From: Shuttleworthia sp045545575
Lineage (GTDB): Bacteria; Bacillota; Clostridia; Lachnospirales; Lachnospiraceae
NCBI GenBank assembly: GCA_045545575.1
Contig: JAZQBE010000109.1
Span: forward strand, 1 to 22,415
DNA length: 22,415 nt
Direction of reading: 5' to 3'
Position 1 is the stretch's first letter. Each line of letters opens with the position of its first letter. Position numbers and translations under genes: made by a program. Below the pieces are notes generated by a model, which was given only the letters and a program-made list of their open reading frames with translations, searched no databases and was not told the DNA's origin. Shown piece after piece: positions 14,122-22,415 of this stretch.

Positions 14122-15441
14122 TTACTTTTTCCGCATCCTCCCTGCCAGCACAGCCGGGATCACGGACAGCAGCACCGGGATCATGCCGAACAGGAAGATT
14201 TTTCCGTTGGGCACATAGGAAATCTGCCCGCTGGCTGCATCGATGAACGTCTCGCCGGAAAGGCGCACGACGTGCTCGCCCAGCAGGGATCCGCCGATCA
14301 TGGGGATCAGCACGAAGAAGATGATCCAGATGCCTTCGAACTGCCCTTTGCTGTTCTCCGGATACAGCTGCTTTGCCCAGACCTTCGTCGTCTGCAGGAA
14401 AGCGATGTAGCCCATGCCCAGCACGAAGATGCCCAGCCACAGCTGGCCGCAGAACAGGCTGGAAGGATCGATCTGCTCCCGGGTGATGGGAAGCAGAATC
14501 AGAAGGCCCAGGGCATTCACCACGGCGCCCGCGATCGCCACGGCCATGTGCCAGCCGCGGTTGATCAGCCGGGAAACCGGGATCGCCGTCAGCATGGACA
14601 GCACCAGAGGCACCGCCTCGATGATGCCCATCTGGTCCGCGGTGTAGCCCAGATAATAGATCAGATAGTTGCCGATGTAGGCAAAATAGGCGTTGAATCC
14701 GATGAAGAAGACCGCCACCGTCGTATTGACCAGCAGCAGCTCATGATGCGAGAAAAACTCCCGAAAAGCAAACACGGAAAAGAACTGATTCCAGAAGCTG
14801 CCCCGGACGGAAGGAGCTGTTTCGTCGTCCGGCCGGCGGGTTGCCAGAGCATAAACGCCGCAGGCGATGACCAGAATGCCCATCACGGTAAACAGGCGCA
14901 GATAGTTGTCGTCACTGCCCACCAGAAGGCCGCCCACCACGGTGCCCAAGATGGTGCCGATGACGGGCTGCGTCGCCAAAGCCGCGCCGATGGGACCCCG
15001 GTTGGTGTCATCCAGCCGGTCGTTGATCCAGGCGTTGAAGCCCGCGTCGTTGCCCATGGACCCGAAGAAGCTCATAATCGTGTCCGCCAGCACCACGGAA
15101 ACCGCCGCCAGCAGGTACAGATCCTTGTTGATGAACTCCGTCAGCCCGAAGGCGATGGTAAAGAGGCCCCAGAGAATGTAGCCCCAGCCCACAAAACGCA
15201 TGCGTTTTCCGCTGCGGTCCGACCAGGTGCCGAAGAAGAACGTGGAAAAGGTCGTCGCCGCCGCCGAGCAGATGAGCATGCCCGTAATGACGGAGGGATC
15301 CTTGCCGATCTTCGCGTAGACGAAGGTGTTAAACCACGAGTTTTCCAGATTCCAGCAGATCTGTCCGGCCAGTCCCAGCCCCCAGATCATCAGCCACAGC
15401 CGCGCGCTGCCGGTCTTCTTCCCCATTGTGTTCTTCCCCAT
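14122..15441 (-). CDS. MFS transporter
   Basis: 439 residues with about 12 hydrophobic helices. The loop after helix 2 reads WSDRSGKRMRFVGWGYILWG, the usual cytoplasmic motif of major-facilitator carriers and close in style to the glycoside-pentoside-hexuronide group. A second-half motif lies around INRGWHMAVAIAGAV. Substrate is unknown. The gene begins 24 bases after hemZ and is probably cotranscribed with it; whether it moves a porphyrin-related compound or a sugar cannot be said. Two equivalent starts exist, ATG at 15441 and ATG at 15426, because a 15-base unit carrying ribosome binding site and start codon is duplicated. The first is annotated; the second would remove five residues. Two acidic residues and an Asn in helix 1 (WNLENSW) could be functional. 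Confidence 0.88.
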   Translation of the reverse strand: MGKNTMGKKTGSARLWLMIWGLGLAGQICWNLENSWFNTFVYAKIGKDPSVITGMLICSAAATTFSTFFFGTWSDRSGKRMRFVGWGYILWGLFTIAFGLTEFINKDLYLLAAVSVVLADTIMSFFGSMGNDAGFNAWINDRLDDTNRGPIGAALATQPVIGTILGTVVGGLLVGSDDNYLRLFTVMGILVIACGVYALATRRPDDETAPSVRGSFWNQFFSVFAFREFFSHHELLLVNTTVAVFFIGFNAYFAYIGNYLIYYLGYTADQMGIIEAVPLVLSMLTAIPVSRLINRGWHMAVAIAGAVVNALGLLILLPITREQIDPSSLFCGQLWLGIFVLGMGYIAFLQTTKVWAKQLYPENSKGQFEGIWIIFFVLIPMIGGSLLGEHVVRLSGETFIDAASGQISYVPNGKIFLFGMIPVLLSVIPAVLAGRMRKK

Positions 15442-15445
15442 TGTG
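15416..15445. repeat. Perfect 15-base tandem repeat with start codon and RBS
   Basis: Two identical copies of TTCTTCCCCATTGTG (plus strand), 15416-15430 and 15431-15445, with a partial third copy up to about 15454. On the minus strand each unit gives CACAATGGGGAAGAA, so each MFS start codon is preceded by a GGGGAAG ribosome binding site. Confidence 0.9.
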
Positions 15446-15465
15446 ATCTTCCCCCTTTTGTTGTC

Positions 15466-17109
15466 TTATCGTTTCGGCACCTGATCCGCCGACACACTGC
15501 CTGGCAGAAACAGCGCCTCCTTCCGGGCGCACATCTCATCGACCCGGGCGATGTACTGCTCCACGTCCTTTACGTTCTCGCAGCGTCTCGTCTGGCCGTC
15601 GGCGAAAACGCGCTTCGTGATGGCGCCGGCGCCTAAGGCGACGATGGACTGCAGTTCTTCCATGATCAGGATGTTGTACAGGCCCTCTTTCCCGGGCTTT
15701 GCGTAGCCGATGTTTTCCATGTTTCCGGCGATGTTCTTCTGCCGGTACAGATAGTACGGCGACATCCCCAGCGTCGCCGCGGTCTGCGCCGCGAGGGCCA
15801 TGTGGGCGGCGGAGTTTTCCATCACATACTGTTCGTACTGCTCCCACTCGATCCGCAGCCGGGACGACCGCTTGATGGCCAGCGAATGCACGGTCAGGTC
15901 ATCCGGGCCGAGAGCAGCGATTTCCGCCAGTGTGCGGGCCACGTCCTCTTCCGTCTCCTCGGGCAGGCCGATGATGATGTCCATGTTGATGCTGTCAAAG
16001 CCGGCTTCCCGCGCCATCCAAAAGCCTTCCTTCACCTGCTCCGGCGTGTGGGCGCGGCCGATCAGCTTTAGGGTTTCCGCCTTCATGGTCTGCGGATTCA
16101 CCGAAATGCGGCTGACGCCCTCTTCCTTCAGCACCGCCAGTTTTTCCGGCGTGATGGAATCCGGGCGGCCGGCCTCCACGGTCCACTCCAGCAGGGCCGA
16201 CAGATCCAGGTGCTCCTTCACCATCCGGCAGAGCCGGCGCAGCTGATCCGGGCTTAAGGTCGTAGGCGTTCCGCCGCCCACGTAGATAGTGTCCAGCCGG
16301 CGTCCCTTCATGGCGTTGGCCGTCCAGCGGATTTCCGCTTCCACCGCGGAAAGATAATCGTCCATCCGACCGGTCCAGGCCGCCGCAGGATAGGACGTAA
16401 AGGAGCAGTACAGGCAGGTGGACGGACAGAAGGGAATACCGATGTACAGACTCCATCCGTCCAGCGGTTCTCCCTGCATCTTTGAAAGCATTTCCCGCTC
16501 CCGATGGGCCACCTGGGTGATCAGAGCGATTTTTTCATCGGACGCCAGATACTTTTCCCGCATCAGATCGCGGATTTCCTCATCTGCGGCGCCCTTCGCA
16601 AGCATCCCCATCGGAATCTTTCCCGGGCGCACCCCGTTTAAGGAGCCCCAGGGCAGGGTGCGTCCGCTTTCGGCGGCGTACATCCGGTACAGCAGCCGTT
16701 TCAGGCGGTTTTTGGTCTCGATCCGGTCCAGCCCGCCGCAGCCGGTGACGCCCCGGACGCCGTCGGCGGTTTTCTCCACGGCCCAGCCGGCTTTTGCATC
16801 CGTTTCCTTCTGCCGCACGTCGGAGGCAAAAACATCCGCTCCCGCCTGCATCCGCGCGAGGACCTCCGCGGCCGCTTCGGCCACGTTCCACAGCCGGGCG
16901 CACAGGACCTGCGCGTCATAGGACACCAGAAGAAGCATGTTCTTCTCTTCCTCCGCCGCGCACACGTCCCCGGCGGTCCGCCCGCCTTCCACGCCGGCCG
17001 CGACCGCCTCGGGGTAAAACATCTGGGGCGTCTCACGGGGGTAAAATGCCTTGGTCAGGGCGTAAATATCGTATTCAAAATCTGCTTTGTTCAATCCGAC
17101 AGGGATCAT
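15466..17109 (-). CDS. hemZ: Oxygen-independent coproporphyrinogen dehydrogenase HemZ
   Basis: 547 residues. HemZ is the radical SAM HemN relative of Bacillota, proposed to convert coproporphyrinogen III to protoporphyrinogen IX without oxygen. The 4Fe-4S motif is CPSTCLYC (Cys228, Cys232, Cys235) in YIGIPFCPSTCLYCSFTSYP, followed by YVGGGTPTTL and SINMDIIIGLPEET, all standard for this group. The roughly 220-residue N-terminal region before the radical domain is characteristic of HemZ rather than HemN or HemW. I start it at the ATG at 17109, with GAAGG upstream; the frame is open 20 codons further but into the rel 3' end without a ribosome binding site. It follows rel by 34 bases. Confidence 0.93.
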   Translation of the reverse strand: MIPVGLNKADFEYDIYALTKAFYPRETPQMFYPEAVAAGVEGGRTAGDVCAAEEEKNMLLLVSYDAQVLCARLWNVAEAAAEVLARMQAGADVFASDVRQKETDAKAGWAVEKTADGVRGVTGCGGLDRIETKNRLKRLLYRMYAAESGRTLPWGSLNGVRPGKIPMGMLAKGAADEEIRDLMREKYLASDEKIALITQVAHREREMLSKMQGEPLDGWSLYIGIPFCPSTCLYCSFTSYPAAAWTGRMDDYLSAVEAEIRWTANAMKGRRLDTIYVGGGTPTTLSPDQLRRLCRMVKEHLDLSALLEWTVEAGRPDSITPEKLAVLKEEGVSRISVNPQTMKAETLKLIGRAHTPEQVKEGFWMAREAGFDSINMDIIIGLPEETEEDVARTLAEIAALGPDDLTVHSLAIKRSSRLRIEWEQYEQYVMENSAAHMALAAQTAATLGMSPYYLYRQKNIAGNMENIGYAKPGKEGLYNILIMEELQSIVALGAGAITKRVFADGQTRRCENVKDVEQYIARVDEMCARKEALFLPGSVSADQVPKR

Positions 17110-17143
17110 TGCATTTCCTTCAAAAAAGAGAGCGCAGGCCGCA

Positions 17144-19510
17144 TTACCCGGCCGTGCGCTCAATGTCAATCACATCGTCGATCTGCCGCAGCTTCTCGTT
17201 CAGGCTGCGCAGTTCTTCCTTCCCGTGGGTCTTAAACGAAATCGCCAGCGTCGCGACGCCGGTCTTGCTGACGGAGGAATGGATCGACAGGATATCGATG
17301 CCGGCCTCCGTAAATACGCGGGAAACGTCCACCAGCATGCCGGTGCGGTTGTTCACATAGATGCGCAGCTCCGTGCGGTACAGCTCGCCGTCCGTCTGAT
17401 CGCCGTTCTCCCACTCTGCCTCGATCAGGCGCTGCTTGTCCTCCTCGGACATGTTCACCACGTTGACGCAGTCGGTGCGGTGGATCGTCACGCCTCTGCC
17501 GCGGGTGACAAAGCCGATGATTTCGTCGCCGGGCACCGGGCTGCAGCACTTCGAAAAGCGCACGGACATGTCGTGCAGGCCGCGCACCACAATGCCGCTG
17601 CCGCGGGCGCGGATGCTGCCTTTCTGGGCGGACACGCCGTCGTCGCCGCTTTTCTGGTCCTCGAGAATCGCCCGGCGCTCGGACATGGCGCGGAGGATAT
17701 CCTCGTCCGTCAGCACGTCCGGATGGTCGCGCAGATAGCCTTCATACAGTTTGTTGACCACCTGGCCTTCCTTCAGGCCGCCGTGGCCCACCGTGGCCAT
17801 GCAGTTGTCCCAGTCGTGAAAGCCGTAGCGGTGCAGCACGCGCGCCTGGTACTCCGGCTTGTTCATCTCGGCGAAGGGCAGATTGCGGGCCTTCGCGTAG
17901 GCCGCCACCAGTTCCTTGCCGCGCAGGATGTTTTCTTCCTTGTCCTGGGCGCGGAACCACTGGTTAATCTTCGTGCGCGCCTGGGAGGATTTGACGATCT
18001 TCAGCCAGTCGCGGCTCGGGCCGCGGCTGTTCTGGGACGTCATGATCTCGATCTGGTCGCCGTTCTGGATCTGGTAATCGATGGGCACCAGGCGGCCGTT
18101 CACCTTCGCGCCGATCATCCGGTTGCCCACCGCGGAGTGAATGAGGTAGGCGAAATCCACCGGCGTGGATCCCGCGGGAAGGTTCTTCACCTCGCCCTGG
18201 GGCGTGAAGCAGAACACGGTTTCGGAAAACAGGTTCAGGTCGCTCTTTAAGAGGCTGACGAATTCCTTGTTGTCCGTCATGTCCCGCTGCCATTCCAGGA
18301 TCTGGCGCAGCCAGCTGAGCTTTGCCTCCTCCTGGTTGACCGTGGCGCCCTCGCCGCTTTCCTTGTATTTCCAGTGGGCCGCGATACCGTATTCCGACGT
18401 GCGGTGCATTTCCCACGTGCGGATCTGGATCTCAAAGGGCGTGCCGTTCGGGCCGATCAGCGTCGTGTGCAGCGACTGGTACATGTTCGGCTTCGGCATC
18501 GCGATGTAGTCTTTAAACCGGCCCGGGATCGGCGTGTAGTGCTCGTGGATGACGCCGAGGGCCGCATAGCAGTCCCGCACCGTGTCCACGATGATGCGGA
18601 TCGCAAACAGGTCGTAGATCTGGTCTAAGGTCTTGTTCTGGCCCACCATCTTTTTATAGATGGAGAAGAAATGCTTCGCGCGGCCGTAGATTTCGGCGTG
18701 GATGCCGGCTTCCCGGATCTTTTCCTCGACGGCGTCCGCCAGGGACTGGATGTACTCGTCGCGCTCTTCTCTGCGCAGCGCGACGGATTCCACCAGGTCG
18801 TAGTAGGCTTCCGGCTCGAGGTATTTTAAGGACAGGTCGTCCAGCTCGGTCTTCACCTTGCTGATACCTAAGCGCTGTGCTAAGGGCGCGTAGATTTCGA
18901 TGGTCTCCCGGGCCTTTTCCTTCTGCTTTTCCGGCGACATGTACTGCAGCGTGCGCAGGTTGTGCAGCCGGTCCGCCAGCTTGATGATCAGCACGCGGAT
19001 ATCCTTGGCCATGGCCAGGAACATCTTGCGCAGGTTTTCCGCCTGCACCTCCACCTTGTCGGCGTCGTAGGCCAGCTGGCCCAGCTTGGTCACGCCGTCG
19101 ACGAGCACCGCGATTTCGTCCGAGAACTCGCGTTTGACGTCCTCCGTCGTCCAGTCGGTATCCTCCACCACGTCGTGCAGGATGCCGGCGACGATGGTCT
19201 CCTTGTCGAGCTCGAGGTCCGCCAGGATCAAAGCCACGCACATCGGATGGACGATGTAGGGCTCGCCGGAACGCCGCCGCTGGTCCTTGTGCGCTTCCGT
19301 CGCCACGCGATAGGCCTTCTCGATCAGCGTGATGTCCGTGTTCGGATGGTAGCGGTTGATGCGCTCGATCAGAAGACGGTAAATCTCTTCCGGATCGGAA
19401 AGGCTGCTGGTGTCAACCACACGGTCACGGCCGTGCTGGACCCTATGTTCCATGGTTTCCATTTTCTGGCGGGATTCTTCCGACAGAACTTCCGTCTTCG
19501 TATCTGACAC
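17144..19510 (-). CDS. rel: Bifunctional (p)ppGpp synthetase/hydrolase Rel
   Basis: 788 residues, start GTG at 19510 after AAAGGAGG. It makes and degrades the stringent-response alarmone (p)ppGpp. The hydrolase domain (about 60-215) has HPM at 88 and the HD pair His112-Asp113 in LHDVVEDTDW. The synthetase domain (about 255-375) has RFKD at 331-334, the form linked with bifunctional enzymes, and YQSLHTT at 344-350. A TGS domain (about 415-475), a zinc-finger/helical region with CCSPVPGDEI, and a C-terminal ACT domain (about 715-788) complete the normal long RSH layout. Both active sites look intact. It sits 51 bases after dapL. Confidence 0.97.
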   Translation of the reverse strand: MSDTKTEVLSEESRQKMETMEHRVQHGRDRVVDTSSLSDPEEIYRLLIERINRYHPNTDITLIEKAYRVATEAHKDQRRRSGEPYIVHPMCVALILADLELDKETIVAGILHDVVEDTDWTTEDVKREFSDEIAVLVDGVTKLGQLAYDADKVEVQAENLRKMFLAMAKDIRVLIIKLADRLHNLRTLQYMSPEKQKEKARETIEIYAPLAQRLGISKVKTELDDLSLKYLEPEAYYDLVESVALRREERDEYIQSLADAVEEKIREAGIHAEIYGRAKHFFSIYKKMVGQNKTLDQIYDLFAIRIIVDTVRDCYAALGVIHEHYTPIPGRFKDYIAMPKPNMYQSLHTTLIGPNGTPFEIQIRTWEMHRTSEYGIAAHWKYKESGEGATVNQEEAKLSWLRQILEWQRDMTDNKEFVSLLKSDLNLFSETVFCFTPQGEVKNLPAGSTPVDFAYLIHSAVGNRMIGAKVNGRLVPIDYQIQNGDQIEIMTSQNSRGPSRDWLKIVKSSQARTKINQWFRAQDKEENILRGKELVAAYAKARNLPFAEMNKPEYQARVLHRYGFHDWDNCMATVGHGGLKEGQVVNKLYEGYLRDHPDVLTDEDILRAMSERRAILEDQKSGDDGVSAQKGSIRARGSGIVVRGLHDMSVRFSKCCSPVPGDEIIGFVTRGRGVTIHRTDCVNVVNMSEEDKQRLIEAEWENGDQTDGELYRTELRIYVNNRTGMLVDVSRVFTEAGIDILSIHSSVSKTGVATLAISFKTHGKEELRSLNEKLRQIDDVIDIERTAG

Positions 19511-19561
19511 GGTACTGACCTCCTTTCCGATCTGTTTCGTTGATATGATGGCTGCCGCGGA

Positions 19562-20779
19562 TCAGAATCCCTTCTGAATCCGCTCGATGGCGCGCTGTGT
19601 GTTTTCATAGGTTCCAAAAGCCGTCAGGCGGAAGTAGCCTTCGCCGCTGGGCCCGAAGCCGCTGCCGGGCGTGCCGACGATGCTGACACGGTTTAACAGG
19701 GCGTCGAAGAAATCCCAGGAGCTCATGCCGTCGGGCGTCTTCAGCCAGATGTAGGGCGCGTTGACGCCGCCGTAGACCTCGTAGCCGGCGGTTTTTAAGC
19801 CTTCGTAGATCGTCTTCGCGTTGCGCATGTAGTAGGCCACCTGGGCCTTGATCTCCTGCTGGCCCTGCTCCGTAAAGACGGCTTCGCCGGCCCGCTGGAT
19901 GATGTAGGGCGCGCCGTTGAATTTCGTGCCGTGGCGGCGGGCCCACATGTCGCGCAGCGATACATCGTCGCGGACAAGCGCCTTCGGCACCACCGTGTAG
20001 CCCAAGCGCACGCCGGTGAATCCGGCGTTCTTGGAGAAGCTGCGGATTTCGATGGCGCAGGTTTCGGCGCCGGCGCACTGGTAGATGCTGTGGGGCACGT
20101 CCGGCTCGGAGATATAGGCCTCATAGGCCGCGTCGTAGACGATGACGGCGCCGGTGCGGTTCGCGTAATCCACCCACACCTGCAGCTGGTCCTTCGTCAG
20201 GGTCGTTCCGGTCGGGTTGTTCGGAATGCACAGGTAGATGATATCCGGCGTCTTCTCGGGCAGCGCCGGCACGAAGCCGTTTTCCGCCGTGCAGGGAAGA
20301 TAGACGATGTCGCTCCATTTTCCGGTTTCGGCGTCATAGGTGCCGCAGCGGCCGGCGAGGACGTTGCTGTCCACGTACACCGGGTACACCGGGTCGGTGA
20401 CCGAGATCACGGAATCCCCGGCGAACAGCTCCTGAATCGCGGAGGAATCGCTCTTCGCGCCGTCGGAAACAAAGATTTCGTCCGCGGTGACGGACGTGCC
20501 CAGAGGCGCGTACACCTTTTCGGCAATCGCCTCGCGCAGGAACGCGTAGCCCAGATCCGGCGCGTAGCCGTGGAAGCTCTCCGCGCGGCCCATCTCGTCC
20601 GTGGCCTGATGAATGGCCGCGAGGATGGAGGGGGCGATGGGCTGGGTCACGTCGCCGATGCCTAAGCGGATCAGGTCCGCCTCGGGGTGTGCGGCGCTGT
20701 AGGCGTTCACCCGGCGCGCGATGTCGGAAAACAGGTAGCTTCCCGGCAGTTTCTGAAAGTTTGCGTTTACATGTGCCAT
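19562..20779 (-). CDS. dapL: LL-diaminopimelate aminotransferase
   Basis: 405 residues. DapL converts L-tetrahydrodipicolinate directly to LL-diaminopimelate with glutamate as amino donor, a short lysine and cell-wall route found in plants, Chlamydia, cyanobacteria and many Clostridia. Seen: GSYLFSDIARRV at the N-terminus, LGIGDVTQPI, ESFHGYAPDLGYAFLREAIA, IPNNPTGTTLTKDQL and the PLP lysine Lys250 in SFSKNAGFTGVRLGYTVVP. All are typical of DapL rather than general class I aminotransferases. The ATG at 20779 follows AAAAGGAAAAGAACG. It lies 25 bases after hisA. No other lysine genes are in the window. Confidence 0.97.
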   Translation of the reverse strand: MAHVNANFQKLPGSYLFSDIARRVNAYSAAHPEADLIRLGIGDVTQPIAPSILAAIHQATDEMGRAESFHGYAPDLGYAFLREAIAEKVYAPLGTSVTADEIFVSDGAKSDSSAIQELFAGDSVISVTDPVYPVYVDSNVLAGRCGTYDAETGKWSDIVYLPCTAENGFVPALPEKTPDIIYLCIPNNPTGTTLTKDQLQVWVDYANRTGAVIVYDAAYEAYISEPDVPHSIYQCAGAETCAIEIRSFSKNAGFTGVRLGYTVVPKALVRDDVSLRDMWARRHGTKFNGAPYIIQRAGEAVFTEQGQQEIKAQVAYYMRNAKTIYEGLKTAGYEVYGGVNAPYIWLKTPDGMSSWDFFDALLNRVSIVGTPGSGFGPSGEGYFRLTAFGTYENTQRAIERIQKGF

Positions 20780-20804
20780 CGTTCTTTTCCTTTTCTTTTA
20801 CAGT

Positions 20805-21578
20805 TCAGTCACACGCGGCAAGCACGTCCGCGAGGTCCAGGCTTCCGCCGAACATCGCCATGGCGCTGCCGATGGTTACGTCGATCCGTCCCGCGGTCAG
20901 GGCTTTGACATGGCGCAGGTCGTCGATGGTGCCGATGCCGCCGGCGTATACCACGGGGTGCCCTTCGTAGGCAGACAGCATGGAAAGCAGCTCCTCGTCG
21001 GCGCCCGCCCGGTGTCCCTCGACGTCCGTCGCGTGGATCAGATACTCGTCGCACCAGGGCTCCAGGGCGCGCAGCAGGTCGGGGGTAACGATCACCCCGG
21101 CGCTCTTCTGCCAGCGGTCCGTCATGACGGTATAGCCCGTGTCCGTCTTCCGGCAGGACAGGTCCAGCACGACGCGTTTCGCCCCGACGGCATTCACCAG
21201 CCGCCGCAGCCGTTCCTCGTCGATCCGCCCGCCGTGAAAGACGTAGGACGTGACGATGACGTGGGACGCGCCGGCATCGATCCACTCCGCGGCGTTCTCC
21301 GCCGTGATGCCGCCGCCCGCCTGCAGCCCGCCCGGCCAGGCTGCGAGGGCTTCCGCCGCCTGCCGCCGCGTGGCCTCATAGGCGTCGCTTCCGGACGGAT
21401 TCAGGAGGATCACGTGACCGCCGCGCAGCCCGTACTCGCGGTAGAGCCGGGCATAATCCGCGGCGCTTTTTTCGGAGACAAAGTTTTCGTCGGCGGAATG
21501 CGTTTCGTCCCGAAGACTCGCGCCCACAATCTGCTTGACGCGGCCGTTATGGATGTCGATACAGGGGCGAAAACGCAT
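20805..21578 (-). CDS. hisA: HisA, eukaryotic-type ProFAR isomerase
   Basis: 257 residues from the ATG at 21578, preceded by an excellent GGAGG at five bases; the frame is open 32 codons upstream but through a terminator hairpin. HisA isomerises ProFAR to PRFAR in histidine synthesis with a (beta/alpha)8 barrel. This version starts MRFRPCIDIHNGRVKQIVGA, has QAGGGIT, VVLDLSCRKTDTGY and YLIHATDVEG, and ends with YAGGIGTIDDLRHV. That pattern follows the yeast His6/eukaryotic-type family (TIGR02129) rather than the usual bacterial HisA. No other his genes are adjacent, so it is separated from any histidine operon. It is the first gene of the run to the MFS transporter. Confidence 0.9.
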   Translation of the reverse strand: MRFRPCIDIHNGRVKQIVGASLRDETHSADENFVSEKSAADYARLYREYGLRGGHVILLNPSGSDAYEATRRQAAEALAAWPGGLQAGGGITAENAAEWIDAGASHVIVTSYVFHGGRIDEERLRRLVNAVGAKRVVLDLSCRKTDTGYTVMTDRWQKSAGVIVTPDLLRALEPWCDEYLIHATDVEGHRAGADEELLSMLSAYEGHPVVYAGGIGTIDDLRHVKALTAGRIDVTIGSAMAMFGGSLDLADVLAACD

Positions 21579-21614
21579 AAATCCTCCGAAAAAACGACAG
21601 GTTAAGAAAACACG

Positions 21615-21649
21615 AAAGAGTATGCCCGCTCGTTTCGGGCATACTCTTT
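21615..21649. terminator. Symmetric terminator hairpin after guaB
   Basis: AAAGAGTATGCCCG (21615-21628) pairs perfectly with CGGGCATACTCTTT (21636-21649) around a 7-base loop. Minus-strand transcripts from guaB meet it first and continue into CTTTCGTGTTTTC; the plus side ends in CTTTTG. It probably terminates guaB, but it also lies in the leader of hisA. Confidence 0.8.
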
Positions 21650-21717
21650 TGCACTTCCAAGCGCACCCGCACATGCGGACAATCCCGCACCGCGCGGCGA
21701 AACATGAAAAACGATGC

Positions 21718-22415
21718 TTACTCTTCGACGCTGTAGTTCGGCGCTTCTTTTGTGATATGAATATCGTGGGGATGCGATTCCTTTAAGGAGGCGGCGGAAA
21801 TCTTAACGAACTGTCCGCGCTCCTGCAGTTCCGGAATCGTCGGGCAGCCGCAGTATCCCATGCCGCTGCGGATGCCGCCCACCAGCTGGAAGATGGTGTC
21901 TTCCACGGAGCCCTTGTACGCCACACGGCCTTCCACGCCTTCCGGCACGAGCTTGCGCGCGCCTTCCTGGAAGTAGCGGTCCTTGCTGCCGTTTTCCATG
22001 GCGGAAATGGAACCCATGCCGCGGTACACCTTGTATTTGCGGCCCTGGTACAGCTCAAAGCTGCCGGGCGCTTCGTCGCAGCCCGCAAACATGGAGCCCA
22101 TCATGCAGACGCTGCCGCCCGCCGCCAAGGCCTTCGTCATGTCGCCGGAATACTTGATGCCGCCGTCGGCGATGATCGGAATATCGTATTCCTTCGCCAC
22201 CTCGTAGCAGTCCATAATCGCGGAAATCTGCGGAACGCCGATGCCCGCGACCACACGCGTCGTGCAGATGGAGCCCGGGCCGATGCCGACCTTGATCGCG
22301 TCCGCGCCGGCCTCGATCAGGGCGCGCGCTGCCTCGCCGGTGGCGATGTTGCCGGCGATGACCTGCAGATCCGGAGAGGCCGCCTTGGTTTTCTTGACCG
22401 CTTCCATGATGTTGC
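21718..22415 (-). CDS. guaB: IMP dehydrogenase, C-terminal part (runs off window)
   Basis: The last 232 or so residues of IMP dehydrogenase, which oxidises IMP to XMP with NAD+, the committed step of guanine nucleotide synthesis. Seen in order: VIAGNIATGEAARALIEAGA, the catalytic loop GPGSICTTR with its Cys, DGGIKYSGDMTKALAAGGSV, the flap region YRGMGSISAMENGSKDRYFQ and the end GYCGCPTIPELQ. The N-terminal half, with the CBS domains if present, lies beyond the window. Stop at 21718, followed by about 70 bases and a strong hairpin. Confidence 0.97.
   Translation of the reverse strand, partial: NIMEAVKKTKAASPDLQVIAGNIATGEAARALIEAGADAIKVGIGPGSICTTRVVAGIGVPQISAIMDCYEVAKEYDIPIIADGGIKYSGDMTKALAAGGSVCMMGSMFAGCDEAPGSFELYQGRKYKVYRGMGSISAMENGSKDRYFQEGARKLVPEGVEGRVAYKGSVEDTIFQLVGGIRSGMGYCGCPTIPELQERGQFVKISAASLKESHPHDIHITKEAPNYSVEE

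Noticed and set aside
14002..15636. Long open plus-strand frame opposite the MFS gene
   Set aside because: Antisense to a clear 12-helix transporter; its translation is a His/Gln/Arg-rich mirror with no domain.
17110..17169. Upstream extension of hemZ by 20 codons
   Set aside because: It overlaps the rel 3' end and lacks a ribosome binding site; the ATG at 17109 has GAAGG and starts the conserved region.
17087..18250. Long open plus-strand frame opposite rel
   Set aside because: It mirrors the rel codons in GC-rich DNA, is low in complexity with many His, Arg, Ala and Val, and has no ribosome binding site; rel is certain.
21579..21674. Upstream extension of hisA by 32 codons
   Set aside because: It would be read through the terminator hairpin; the ATG at 21578 has an ideal GGAGG and matches the family N-terminus.
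1..22415. CRISPR array, tRNA or rRNA genes, origin
   Set aside because: No spaced direct repeats, no cloverleaf or rRNA sequence, and no DnaA-box clusters were noticed on reading.

Overview
The window looks like chromosomal DNA from a moderately GC-rich Bacillota, most likely class Clostridia. The evidence is LL-diaminopimelate aminotransferase (DapL), HemZ-type coproporphyrinogen dehydrogenase, a bifunctional Rel, a BlaI/M56 pair, a divergent PAP2 (DUF212) protein, a TIGR03905-like TSCPD protein and Gram-positive ribosome binding sites. Genus cannot be read from the sequence. Most genes lie on the minus strand; one ABC-transporter unit (about 8.2-11.2 kb) runs on the plus strand.

Right part, minus strand: the 3' part of guaB (22415-21718) ends before a strong symmetric hairpin. 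A tight run follows: a eukaryotic-type hisA, dapL, rel, hemZ and an MFS transporter (21578-14122), with gaps of 24-51 bases, closed by a rho-independent terminator. Next come blaI and an M56 (BlaR1-like) membrane peptidase overlapping by 4 bases, with a good sigma-A promoter and a candidate BlaI operator. The M56 protein carries a C-terminal sortase-like domain whose catalytic Cys is Thr. Beyond it lie an unrecognised membrane-anchored protein and two short coding scraps in AT-richer DNA.

Middle, plus strand: a small acidic protein, a substrate-binding lipoprotein and an ABC permease fused to its own ATPase. A large perfect hairpin separates the lipoprotein gene from the fusion gene.

Left part, minus strand: divergent PAP2 protein, TSCPD protein, pyrC and a NUDIX hydrolase form a compact run (8018-5400). 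mrp, an exported NlpC/P60-like protein with DUF5648 repeats, a 587-residue protein and a truncated gene follow (4436-1). The two runs are separated by a decayed IS110-family element of about 950 bp. Removing it restores a 14-17 base NUDIX-mrp gap with a ribosome binding site, so the two were probably one operon. The transposase is crippled at both ends, but its 5' noncoding region still folds like an IS110 bridge (seek) RNA: one stem-loop, then two stems that each enclose a large loop. Loop segments match the element's ends and flanks.

The items most worth following are this bridge-RNA relic and the M56/pseudo-sortase fusion. All calls are by eye from the sequence; no database search or folding program was run.
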